NCBI RefSeq assembly: GCF_014633365.1
Contig: NC_068338.1
Location: 22,950,616-23,014,615 of the forward strand
Source of the DNA: Diospyros lotus
Taxonomy: Eukaryota > Streptophyta > Magnoliopsida > Ericales > Ebenaceae
Reading direction: 5' to 3'
Length of the DNA stretch: 64,000 nucleotides
The notes below the pieces were generated by a model. The model did no database searches, had not been told where the DNA came from, and was given only the letters and a program-made list of their open reading frames with translations. Within the stretch, counting starts at the first letter, position 1. Each line of letters opens with the position of its first letter. The position numbers and the translations under genes were made by a program. Below, piece after piece: positions 43,650 through 54,737 of the stretch.

Positions 43650-45761
43650 CCAGGAGCATTAACATCTATCATCGATAAAAATCACATCATATCACATGAT
43701 ATGGCTATCAATTTTCCAAGATATATACAACATCAATTAACTGTAAATATCTCAATCAGCAGTACAGTCCTAGATCAAACAACATACAAGGGAACCCTGT
43801 AATTCTCCCGCGATCTACCCCAAGCACCTGGTGGAGTGTCTCATGACCAGAATATGCTAGGCTCTTCTCTCATTTAGTAACTAAAATTCACATGGCACTA
43901 TAACCCTTGGACTTCCCCAGTGATTCCAAGACAATTTATAATCACATGCTAACACCATCGATAAGCTTCTCAAAACAATTTTTACAAATCCTTGTTCTCA
44001 ATTTGTTTTCAAATCCATAGTTCATATATATATTTCAAATAAAAACTAAGAACATATTCATGTCAAAAACAATTGTCAAAACATGCATGGGAATAATTTT
44101 CAAAATCTACTGTTAAGCTCAAGGATAAGTAAATATAATTTTGATAATAACAAAAATATTTTTATGATATAAATGTATTTTTTATTCATACAAAAATATA
44201 AATTTATTTTGAATTAAAAGTGAGTACAAAGAGTAAATTTATTTTAAATTAAATGTGGATTGTTTTTAGACATGTTTCCTTGTTTTGATCATTTATGTCT
44301 CAAAATTTTATGTTTAAATTTTCATATCTTAATAAATGCATTTCTTACTCATGTATAAAGTAAATTTATTTTAAATTAAAAAAAATTATTTTGAGACATG
44401 TTTTCTCTTACTCATGCAAAAAGTAAATTTATTTTGAATTAAATGAATATTACTTTTAGACATGTTTTCTTTTTTAATCATTTATGTCTCAAAAACTTAT
44501 ATTTGAATTTTCAAATTTTGAATTAAAGGAGAATTGTTTTTAGACATTTTTCTCTTACTCATGCAAAAAGTAAATTTATTTTGAATTAAAAGAGAATTGT
44601 TTTTAGACATGTTTTCTTGTTTTAATCATTTATGTCTCAAAAGATTATATTTGAATTTTTAAATCTTGATTTCTCATGCAAAAAATAAATTTATTTTGAA
44701 TTAAAGGTGAAACATGTTTTTCTCATTGTTTGAGAAAGTCTAAACATTTTTTGAATTTCAAACTTCATATTAACCTTTTCTTTAATGGCTAGTGTGTTTG
44801 GAAGATATATATATATATATATAGGGTAAGTATAGAGGCTCAAGGTAGAGAACAAACTTGATAGAGCATTCAAACAAGAGTGAGAAGGTTCAAACTACTG
44901 GAAGTGTGCTGCCTGAAATTCTCAATCATTGGTGACTTGTTTGTAATTGCCTCTAGTTGTAAATTTGTTATTTTACTCACTTATTGTATGAGGGGATTAT
45001 TTGCTCACTTGCCTCAAACTAAGTCTTGAGAAGCTCAAGCTAAGTCTTGATAGAGATGATTAGGCTCTTTAGATTTTTTGCTCACTTGTCTCTATAAATT
45101 TTTCTTGTTTCTTGTGGTTATGTGATTTTATTGTTATTAATTCTACTGCAATCACCACATATTAAAATTATAAATTTAATAGTTTTTAAACAGTTAAAAA
45201 TTATTAATTAATTTTTAAAAACCCAATTCACCCCCTCTCTTGGCTATTTTTCTGGACAACATCTACTATTGCAAAAATAACCACTCACCTGACCCCTTTA
45301 TAGAAAATTCACAGATATCGAGCGACTTTACTACTAATTGATTTTCATAACTCAAAAGTTTGATGATCTAATCTTCCTCTAAGCTTTTATTTAAAAGCTT
45401 CTTAAGGTTCATCCAATTCCCTTTTGGTTTTGGACTCAATTTACCCCTCTATTCTAATTATCAATTAATCATAATCCTTATCAAATCCTGATTAGATAAC
45501 ACATAGGTTTTTCTTCCAGTTTATCCTCTTCAACAAAGAATTGATTTGTTTACAATTTTGGATAACTAATTCCTAGAAGGAATTGATTTATTTCCAATTT
45601 TGATTTATCCTTTCCTTATCAAATTCTCTCCAATTAATATCTACCTCCCTCGATTGATCCCTAAACTTACACCTTGAATCCTAATCCCTTCGCAATTATG
45701 ATAATCCATATCATCTCAATTTTCCCTCCTATTTATCTCTTTCTAAAAGTTTGGTGTTACA
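43650..45761 (-). mobile_element. Gypsy-type LTR, minus orientation, interrupted by a solo LTR
   Basis: Starts TGTAACACC at 45761 on the minus strand and aligns with the plus-strand LTR at 34560 through 45262, then resumes at 44110 after a nested solo LTR. The left end, near the LINE 5' end, is uncertain. Confidence 0.6.
44111..45261 (-). mobile_element. Solo LTR (1.15 kb) with 5-bp target duplication
   Basis: TG..CA-ended block inside the gypsy LTR, flanked by TCTAC at 44106-44110 and 45262-45266; the flanking LTR reads through once it is removed. The minus-strand 5' end carries the AGAGAGGGGGTGAATTGG phrase found in many plant LTRs. The interior holds several copies of a unit around AGTAAATTTATTTTGAATTAAA (44.16-44.72 kb) and a TA microsatellite near 44805. 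Confidence 0.78.
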
Positions 45762-46441
45762 GTGTATTTTCAATTCTCATATATGTAAGCATTGTGGGAT
45801 TTAGATGCCATGCCCCCCTCTATGGGTTGCGAGACCTAACCATGAAACCTAAGTGTAAAACCCAAATTTTGAGAAATAGATTAATCCAAGAGGAAATAGG
45901 ATTTCTAAAACCATTATAGATTAGGATAGGTTAATCATAATTTCAAAGAACTTGGGATTGGGTTCAAATTCTAACGGAGATTGAGGTAAGAGGGATCATT
46001 ATAGTTGTGGAGAGATTTAGAATGGTCTAGAAGTTTAAATTGAGGATAAACTTGATTATGTTTGAGATAAATAAGCAGAAATCAGAATGATATGTGTGCG
46101 TATTATTGGAAGAGAATTTGATTATAATTAGGATTTATTAGAGAATTGGGAACAACCCAATTCCTTGTTAAAGAGGGATTAGGATTAAAGATGTAAATTT
46201 TGAGGATAAATAAAAAGAAAAGCCTATGTATTAGTTGGTCAGGATTTTATAAGGATTGTGATTAATCGAGGAATATTAAGGGAAATTGAATCCAAAACCA
46301 AAAAGGATCTGGATAAAACCTAAAGGACTCATAAATACAAGCTTAGAGGAGGATTAAATCATCAAACTTAAATATGAGCATGAATGAAAAGTAAAGTTGG
46401 TGGATATTTATGGACTTTCTCACAAAGGGGTTAGGTTAGTG

Positions 46442-47122
46442 CAGTTTTGTTAAAGGCGCCCCTAGGTGCAAGGCCCCTCAAGGCACAACCATCTCGCCTT
46501 GCCATATCCAGACGAGGCGAGATCCAGCCAGGCGCACCTCCATCAGGCGCACATGCCCAGTTGAAAAATCAGCATGTTTTATTTTTTAAACATTTTTGTT
46601 AAAACTTAAAGAGAGAAAATAATAAAATACAATATTGAAAAGTTAACAAAACTCAAAAATATGATGCTCCAACTCATCTAATTTCTAGAAGGCCAAGAGA
46701 CTACACCTCAAAGGCTCCAAAACTCTCTTACGCAGCACTCTTTTCTCTCACACAACACAACAACTGCAACTCCTCAAGTTCTTCTCTAGTTCTCCAGTTC
46801 TGATTGAGGTGCTTCTGCTTCTCCAGGCCAAGGTAACATATCGACAATCCCTGCTTCTTTTTCTTCTTCTTCTTACGCTACTGGCAGCTACTAGCCTGCT
46901 TCTTCTTTGGCAATCCTTGTTGCTTCTTCTTCTTCTTTTTCTTCTTCTTCTTCTTCTTCTTCTTCTTTTTATTATTATGCAGCTACTTCTTAATCTTATG
47001 TTGCTACTATCCTTTTTCTTCTTCTTACACAGTTGCTTCTTACGTTGTTGCTATCCTCCTGCTCCTTTTTCTTCTTCTCATGCTATCCTTCTTCTTCTTC
47101 TTCTTCCGCTGCTATTAAAATT

Positions 47123-47154
<32 letters not shown>

Positions 47155-47750
47155 GTTGCTGCTACTGCTAGCCTGCTTCTTTTTCTTCTTCTTCTTCTTT
47201 CTTACGCTGCTGCTACTTCTTCTTCTTTTTCTTCTTACGTTGCTGCTACTACTAGCCTGCTTCTTTTTCTTATTCTTCTTTCTTGCACTGCTGCTACTTC
47301 TTCTTCTTCAATTATTTTTTTTTAATTTTTATTTGTTGATGCCTGCTGCTGCTTCTTCTTTTTCGTTTTTCTTTTAACATTTTTTGGCATAATTTAGCCT
47401 TAGTCTTTACAAATTTTCAAGTATACTCGTATAGAACTGCAGCATTTAGAAATAGAATAGAAGTTTTAATCCTTAATCAGATTTAATTTGTTGAAATTTA
47501 CAAGTATGTCATGAAGTTATTTTTATGTTGTGATTTATTTAATACATGTTGAATTCTTGAATTTTTTGATAACATAAATGTTGATATGTGATTAGGATCT
47601 ATTTTATGACTTATTATTCAATTAAGAAGTATATTTTTCTTTCTTCTTAGTCAACATGCGCCTTGCATCTGCCAAGCGCACGCCTCATCTTGCGCCTCAA
47701 GCTTCAAGACCCTTTGTGCCTTAGTGCGCCTTGGGCCTTTAACAACACTG
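46442..47750. mobile_element. hAT-like non-autonomous element rich in CTT repeats
   Basis: Ends are inverted: CAGTTTTGTTAAAGGCGCC on the left and, read inward from the right, CAGTGTTGTTAAAGGCCCAA. It is flanked by the near-perfect 8-bp duplication GGTTAGTG/GATTAGTG, and the host LTR continues on both sides. An 8-bp duplication and CAG-type ends point to hAT. The interior contains about 0.5 kb of TTC/CTT microsatellite and no transposase. Confidence 0.7.
46850..47365. repeat. CTT/TTC microsatellite tract
   Basis: Long interrupted TTC runs with interspersed GCTGCTACT units. The Leu- or Ser-rich frames here are repeat translations, not genes. Confidence 0.92.
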
Positions 47751-47876
47751 GATTAGTGGTTATTCTTGCACTAGCATGCTTTGAAAATCATTCCCATGCA
47801 TGTTAAATATGTTCTCAATTTCGTTAATTGATATATATTCTTGAAATGTTGATTTAGAAACAAATTGAGAATGGTT

Positions 47877-48120
47877 TTTTTTTTTTTTTTTTTTTCTGTA
47901 AGTGAGACATTCATAGAACATAAACTAACGTCGAAATGGCTACAAACCAAAGCCAAGGCATACCCTAGACCGACCAAAAACCAAGGGCATGAACATAACA
48001 ATGATCACCCTCTGGGCCAAAAGATGAAAAAGAAACTAAAAATAAGAAAACCATGGGAAGAAGCAAAATAAAAGATATTATGTACAAAAAAACAAAAGCC
48101 TGGGAGTGATCAAAAGCAAC
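47877..48120 (-). mobile_element. 3' end of a retroelement with poly-A (LINE-like)
   Basis: About 20 T's at 47877-47896 mark a poly-A tail on the minus strand, preceded by sequence without reading frame resembling a LINE 3' untranslated region. It truncates the gypsy LTR. The other end is not defined. Confidence 0.45.
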
Positions 48121-49189
48121 AATCCGTCACCTTAGCTTAATGTCAAGGGAATCCCCCATCACCTTAGCTTAATGTCACACCCCCTCCAGTGAGAAGCATG
48201 ACTAATCGTGAACCCTGAGACAAAACTTAGCCTACCATCGAATAATCTCCCCAGCTTTAAAAACTCAGAAAACAAACATTGACTTATATAAAAAAACTTT
48301 AGAGTCTCGACATTACATGACAGAGTAATAAAGAAACAAAGTAAGCAATAAAGTAAAAATGGTGGTTCTAAGAGTCCACTATTGGTCCCCCAATCCGAGT
48401 CCAATCCTAAGCTTCCTAGTGGTCACCTCAAACATGTTAGGTGGTGCAGTAAGCCCGGCAGCAGGGGTCATTTGCACCTATTAGAGACCCTTGTATCACT
48501 AGCGGCTATAAGTAATGGCCACTTGTGATACAAGCAGCTTTAAAGCAGAACAAGACAGGACCAAGCTTTCCATTTTGATTGAATCGTGTAGCCTAGGGTT
48601 GGGGTTTCGTGCTTCTTGATGCAATTTTGGATTTTCAGAGTTCCAGAAATCAAGGAACGATGGGGTTTATAAATACAGTTTGCTGAGAATTTGATATTGA
48701 GGATGATGGAGGGCCCAAAGGAGAGAGATTGCAAGTTCAGAGAGCACTTGTACACATTGAAAGATCAGTGCAAGAAAACAAAGGAGACGTGGAGCTATCC
48801 TCTTTGTCCCAACGGTTTGTAAACATTCCACTGCCACAACGCTCAGTTGTTCTGGGACCCTCAGATAAACAAAGCTCCAGGTCAGCACGATCCCTATTGA
48901 GGATCTTCTTCAAGATGTCTATGTATATTTCTGTATCAACATATATATGAGCCGGGGTGGAACAAGAATATATGGGGGCAAGATGTAGAAGAACGTAGAA
49001 CATGGAAGAGATAACCTTCAAAATTAAAAATAGTTTGGTAGTGTTGAATAGAAATCTGGCATGACAGGTTCAGGGAATAACATTGAAGATGCTTAAAACC
49101 AAACCGCTTGCATCATCAAAAGTGTCTGGCATTCTAAACCTTTTACATCCAACAGTAGTGCTAACCGCTTGTGGTACAGGCAGCTTTAA
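48120..49189. other. Unassigned intergenic DNA
   Basis: Contains a short direct repeat (CACCTTAGCTTAATGTCA twice near 48125-48178) and two copies of a CTTGTGRTACARGCAGCTTTAAA motif (near 48520 and 49165). A plus-strand frame around 48729-48950 has no recognised product. Confidence 0.4.
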
Positions 49190-49520
49190 ACCACGGGAAG
49201 AGAGTGATCAATCAAAGAATTAATTCCCACAGCAACGTAGGAAATTGCAACCAAAACAAACACTAGATATTCTTCAATGAGAGAGGAGAGTGAGATAAAG
49301 ATAGAGAGACCTGTCCAACAATGGCCGCTAAAGGGAAGCACCGTCTTCCATAGGAGGCTCGGTCTGCTCCTTCTTGGAGGCGACAGAGACAGCAGTACCA
49401 TTCCCGGATTCGAGAGTGGCAGTTGTAAGGAATCGGAGGCGACTGGGAAAACGCTTGGGCTTGAAAGAGACGGAGAGAAGGAGAGCAATGAGTGTGGAGC
49501 ATCTGATGTTACAGAGATGA
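49190..49520 (-). other. Block conserved downstream of PTM-like copy B
   Basis: Counterpart of 3933-4258: the same order of GAGTGGCAGTTG, CTTCCATAG, the CTAAAGGGAAG phrase, the GACCTGTCCAA donor-like boundary and GGTTGCAATTT in reverse. Probably a duplicated first exon or promoter of a minus-strand neighbour. The minus-strand frame 49617-49186 is open, but the frame is not shared with the other copy. Confidence 0.4.
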
Positions 49521-49619
49521 AGATGCTGGAGCAGAATGCGTCATTTGGATTGCAGCATTGCTTTCTCTTCTGAGTGTGGCACATTGGGGGAACATACAAC
49601 GAGGTGACAACATTCAACC

Positions 49620-52600
49620 GAGCATATGAGGAAATTGTTGCTATTTTTAGAACCTCAGGAGTATTAATATTAAAATGAACAAGATAAAAAAAGTATTAAG
49701 ATAAATTTGAAATAATTTTTTAATCAAAATATAAAATGATCAAGATAAAATTGGGAAGCATTCCAAGATTTTTATCAAGCTGTTTGTTAAATTTTTTAAA
49801 ATGTATTAGAGAATACAAATGTCATTTTTTTTTTATCTGTAAAGATCAATACATGCTTATCTTGAGGGGGAGAGATAAAACATATATTGAAATATCAAGA
49901 TAAAATGTCATTAATCATTTTTTTTAAAAATAATCAGATAAACTTAATAAACATGTTGAAAATGATAAAAGTTCGGAATTCATCCCATATTTTAATTAAC
50001 AAATGCCCTCTAAAGATATTTGGTAGCAAAAAATATTATTGATACTCTTTGAATTACATCTTGAGTTATACAATATATATAAACTGATAAAAATATTTCT
50101 CATTTAAAATAATAAGACGGTGAGGTACATGATTAAAATATCCCTCACCTAAGACGGATGAGACGTGAAGGGTATTTTTGTTATTTTACATGCATTGAAT
50201 AGCCCAAAATATAACTCAAGGGATACTAATAATATGATCCTTTATAACTTCCTATCTAATGTAACCATTATAAAATAAGTTGTCTTTGTTTTTTTTTTTT
50301 TTTCTTTTCAAATACATTTGAGCATATTTTGATAGTTTCTAAGTAACTTTTCAACTTTAAATTTAATACATTTAAATTTATAAAAATTTAAAATAGTATA
50401 TTTTAAGTATAAATTAACCTATTAGTCTTTGAATTTTGTATTATATAAGATTGAAATAAATTGGTTATTATTCTTTAATTTTTGACATTGTAACCACCAA
50501 ACTTTGATTTTTATTAAAATTTAGATGAAGAATTATATGAAATGGATTAAAATAACATTCAATAACATTAAATGATTCTAGAGTTTATATTAATATATAT
50601 TATGCCAATTTTTGTTAAAAAAATGACAAAAAATTAAAATAAAAGCTAAATCTTAACAAAAAAACGAAATCTAATAATTGCGATAACAAAAATGAGTATA
50701 GTGAGTAGTTTCTCCCATAGCAAAAAGTTTAGACATTAATGATGTAATTTACTCTTTTTAACTTAGATTTAGTATAGTAAAATCTATAAGATATAAAAAG
50801 AGTTACAATATAATTCGAATATGATAGCATATTAATTTAAAATATTATCAAAATTATTAAATATAATAATAAATATATTACTATGTTTTAAGAATATATA
50901 TTAATGTTGTAATTAAATAATATTAATACATTATTAGATTATATTGATTTGTAATTATATAATAATAGTAATATTACAATTAATAATATTAATATTATTA
51001 TTGTTCGAATACAATAATAAAATTTATGTCCAGAGATTTGTCTTCAAGTTTTGAGAACTCTACAAAAAAGAAATTGTTAGAGAATGAAAGGCGTTTTCCA
51101 TACAAACACTTCGATACTAAAATTAGATTTTTGAAAATTACAAAAAAAATACAAAATTCTTAAATTAATAGAAGTAACTTACTTGAGAGCATAGTCTTTC
51201 CCTATTTATAGTTAGAATTGATAAGAAATTATAATAATCCTTGATATCTCCATATTAGGATTGGACATTATAAACTTTAGAGTTTTGACATTCATTTTTA
51301 GGAAACAACAGCTTATATAACCAATCCTATCCAATAGAATTATAACTTCATATGTTGTTGTTACTATTAATATATTTTGGTTCACAATTTTTTAAAAGTC
51401 TTTAGGTGCACACAAGCTAAGTAAATATAAAAATTATCAACAAAATTATGAACTCAGGTTCGCAATTTCAAAAAGTTTCTAACTTAATGAAACTGCTTGT
51501 GTATTTTTATGGATTTTACAACAAAATCTATTTTGCCATCTTTGGGTGTTACTTTCTTTAAAAAAAATTACCTACTTCTAATCAATTTTGCACAATAAAT
51601 TTAAGCATAATTACAAGAGTTTCATCAAAAGAAGCCATTAAAATAGAAATGAAAAAAAAAAAAAAAAAAAGAGAATAGAAGAACCACCAATCCCACACAA
51701 ACAATTCATCACATCTAAGAAATTGGCAATATGTTTGGCATAGAGAAGCATTTGAGACGAAAGGGCATACAAGTCCCTCAGACTCAATGAATTCAAAGAG
51801 TTGAGCTCAAAATGGATGACAGACAGGTTAGGGGACATTTAGATGACAAATGGGACCCTTTTAGTTTCGAATCATACTTCTATTTCCCATTTAATCTCCA
51901 ACAATTACAAGTGCAGAAGCAAAAGACTAAAACATCATAAAAAATGATACAACAGCCGTTAAAAACCAATGCAATTTCCCTACCTTGATACAATCTACAT
52001 ACCTTTAGAGGGCACCCCCACTGCACAAGGCATGTCTCTTTGTAAGGGTAGAGGAAAAGTCGTCTTTGTACACTGTCTTACCATCGTTTGCAAATAAACT
52101 GTTTCCAACGCAGACTATTTACAAATTCTGCATTAATAATTTTCCATGAACTACTACATCTGTCAAATGGCAGAATGTTAAATTACAATTCACATGACTG
52201 TCAAATACATAGGCTGCTAAACCCTACCAACATCTTTCAACAGCTACATCCATGCCGTCCAATATCTATCAATTAAAAACTACAGAAATGGTAGGGATAA
52301 AAAGCAGGAAAAATATAGGGAATCCAAGTTAAGGTAGAAGGAATATTTGCACACATGTTCAGCAAACACCTAAGCCTCTTGCATGCATGCTCGATGAGCT
52401 CAAGGTATTGGCTCATCTACACAGATGAACAATGTCATGTACCCATGGTTGAATTTTCCTACCTCAAAAACAATGCTATACTTTTTTAAGAGTCATCTTG
52501 CAAGAAAATTAGATACTACAAAAAGGATAAGACGCAAATCTCAAACTAAACTCCTTATTTTCAATAATCCCTATATCACTGTTCAATTTTCAGCTAAGAT

Positions 52601-52862
52601 CTAAATGACATTTTCTTTTCCTATCATTTACTTACCTTGTCTGCATCGAATTAGAAGATTCACCTACACTGATCATTAAGATTCACAAAGGATTTCTATC
52701 TCTCTAGGGTAAAGGCAGCCTTGTTAAATCAGTCAAAGTATAGATTGAAAACCTAATCCATTCCATCTTTTCTTCCCCATCCACTATTTCTCCTGATGCC
52801 TTACTTGCCATAGTTGCTTGAGTTTTATGTACAAGCAAAACTGAAAAGGCAGTTTGACCAAA
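49620..52862. other. AT-rich intergenic DNA downstream of copy B
   Basis: No gene. Very AT-rich from 49.6 to 51.6 kb with one MITE. The part nearest 52862 should contain the copy B 3' untranslated region. Confidence 0.5.
50030..50240. mobile_element. Mutator-type MITE, family 1, copy 3 (diverged)
   Basis: Shares the AATATTATTGATAC..GTATC-type ends, the sub-terminal TTGAGTTATA and its inverse, and the central CCTCACCTAAG/AAGGGTATTTT with the copies at 33750 and 38170. Older; no clean target duplication. Confidence 0.55.
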
Positions 52863-53518
52863 TCATTCACCATGCATATGCCCCGGTGACAGTGTGTTTG
52901 TGGATGCCACATCAACTTCAGACTTGGATGACAGGGATTCTGTTTTAACTAGGGTACTAGCTGCTACAGAGTGTTCTGTGGATGACAGTGTGTTTGTGGA
53001 TGCCACATCAACTTCAGACTTGGATGACAGGGATTCTGTTTTAACTAGGGTACTAGCTGCTACAGAGTGTTCTGTTCCTGAATCAATTGTACTTTCTGCC
53101 AAAGAAGCATGGTCTCCGGATTCTGTTGACGGGTCTAGTATCTGCTCCTCAGGAATTTGAATTGCTTCTCTTATCTGCTGCTCATTACTTGCACATGTCA
53201 ACTCATTTTCTGCATTCAATTGGTTCAAATTAGGAACATTCCCTGGTTCCCAATCCGTCCGACCAGACTTGTCATCAAAAGATGGATGTTTTGCTTCTTT
53301 GTCTGCGTGGAACTTATGCTCTTCCAGTTCCTCAGCTGAAACAGCAACAGGAATAGAGACATCCTCATTCAAATTGTCCAGTTGGGCCTCATCACTAGTC
53401 TTTCTGTGCAAATGGGGGCAGATAGGAGATGCCCTATTACGGCATTTGTGGCACCTAAATCCGATGAGATTACTAAAGTTTTCCATCATAAGCCCAAAGG
53501 CATCTCCATGGTACCATT
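52863..53518 (-). CDS. PTM: PTM-like copy B, exon 10 with long repetitive tail
   Basis: Starts [10 protein letters not shown] after TTTGGCAG, completes finger 3 (FRCHKC), then encodes about 170 residues of acidic, Ser/Thr/Glu-rich tail with no recognised domain. Two copies of a 32-residue unit beginning STEHSVAASTLVKTESL lie at the end, before PGHMHGE and the stop. Confidence 0.86.
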
Positions 53519-54705
53519 CTGCCAAAAATTTGAAAAGAGTGTAAAAATTTGACAGGAATTAACAGCAAAAGCATGCATTCTCTAAGTTAGAAGGATCCCA
53601 AGCTGATTAATATCTGTGCCTCAAAAGCCAAATGGTTATCTAAAACCCACCATATAAAAAATAAAAATTAAAGATAGATGGATATTAGATACCTCCACAG
53701 ATTTCACAACCAACATAGTTTAATGTTGATGCAAATTCCTGCTCCCCACAGAGACTGCATTTGGGTCGATCAACAATGTCAGTCAACTGTTCAGATGGGG
53801 CAACAAACTTTCTACTTCGGAAGTGCATAACACGCTCATCATTTGGCTTTCTTGACAAGAAGACACCATTGAGCCAATAAGCATGACATACTGGTGTTCT
53901 TTTCTTCTGCCAAGTGCCTTTCTTTGGTCTCTTTGATATCACTTTCCGGGACTTTATTTGTTTCCTTTTTCCTTTCTTGCGGCCTCCAGGCTTTTTGTTT
54001 TGCAAACCCACATATTTGATTTTCCTAGGAGAACGTCGCAGAGGTAACACTATGGTATCTTTTTTATTTTTCGCCTTCTGTGGTATTTTTTTATCTTTAC
54101 TGGCCTTCTTACTAATCCTGGGGCGCAATACTCTGCAGGCACTGGAGGCTTTCTTACTTTTCTGTGACTGTGCTATCCTCTTCTGCTTCTCAACCTTCAG
54201 AGGGTTCCCATTGTGGCACTTGTGACAAATCCATGTACATTCAGTAATGATGGGTCCAGCAGACTTCCTCACATGTCTCTTATGGAAAAAGCCTGAGAAT
54301 CATATTCCAATCGTCTTTAATAATCATAAACAACAAAAAACTAGAAATAAATCTTGAAGGGCTATGGATAAATACAAACTTATCAAAACATGTACAAGTA
54401 TGCTTACACAGAAACATTGTGCGTCAGTTTGAGTAGCAAGTATGAAACTAGAAGGTCCAGAAAACCGCCAAACATTTGATAGTAGGCGACAGGAAGACTA
54501 TTTGCTATACAATTTTATCAACCATAAATCATGAAATGGAGCACGAGAACTCAAGAATCAACATAGAGTTTATCTACTACAAAAAGGAAAATGAAAGAAA
54601 ATTGGTAAACTTCAATTGTCCACACTGATTGGAAGTGCAAGGCTGTTTAACAAGTTTCAGCCACTGAAAGAAACATTCTTTCATCTAATTGGTTATAGCA
54701 GAAGC

Positions 54706-54737
<32 letters not shown>

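Larger units (their letters stand above)
45852..47876 (+). mobile_element. Gypsy-type LTR, plus orientation, broken by a hAT-like element
   Basis: Starts TGTAAAACCC at 45852 and aligns with the LTR at 34560 up to 46441, then again from 47751 to 47876, where a poly-T retroelement end cuts it off. It lies head to head with the minus-strand LTR, 90 bp away. Confidence 0.6.

Noticed and set aside
34560..45761. One intact gypsy element bounded by the LTRs at 34.6 and 45.8 kb
   Set aside because: The two LTRs are in opposite orientation, so they cannot be the two ends of one element.
46809..47377. Long Leu/Phe/Ser-rich open frames
   Set aside because: They are translations of a CTT/TTC microsatellite inside a hAT-like element, not membrane proteins.
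48729..49021. Protein-coding gene on either strand
   Set aside because: Short frames on both strands with no recognised domain, no splice support and no counterpart near copy A.
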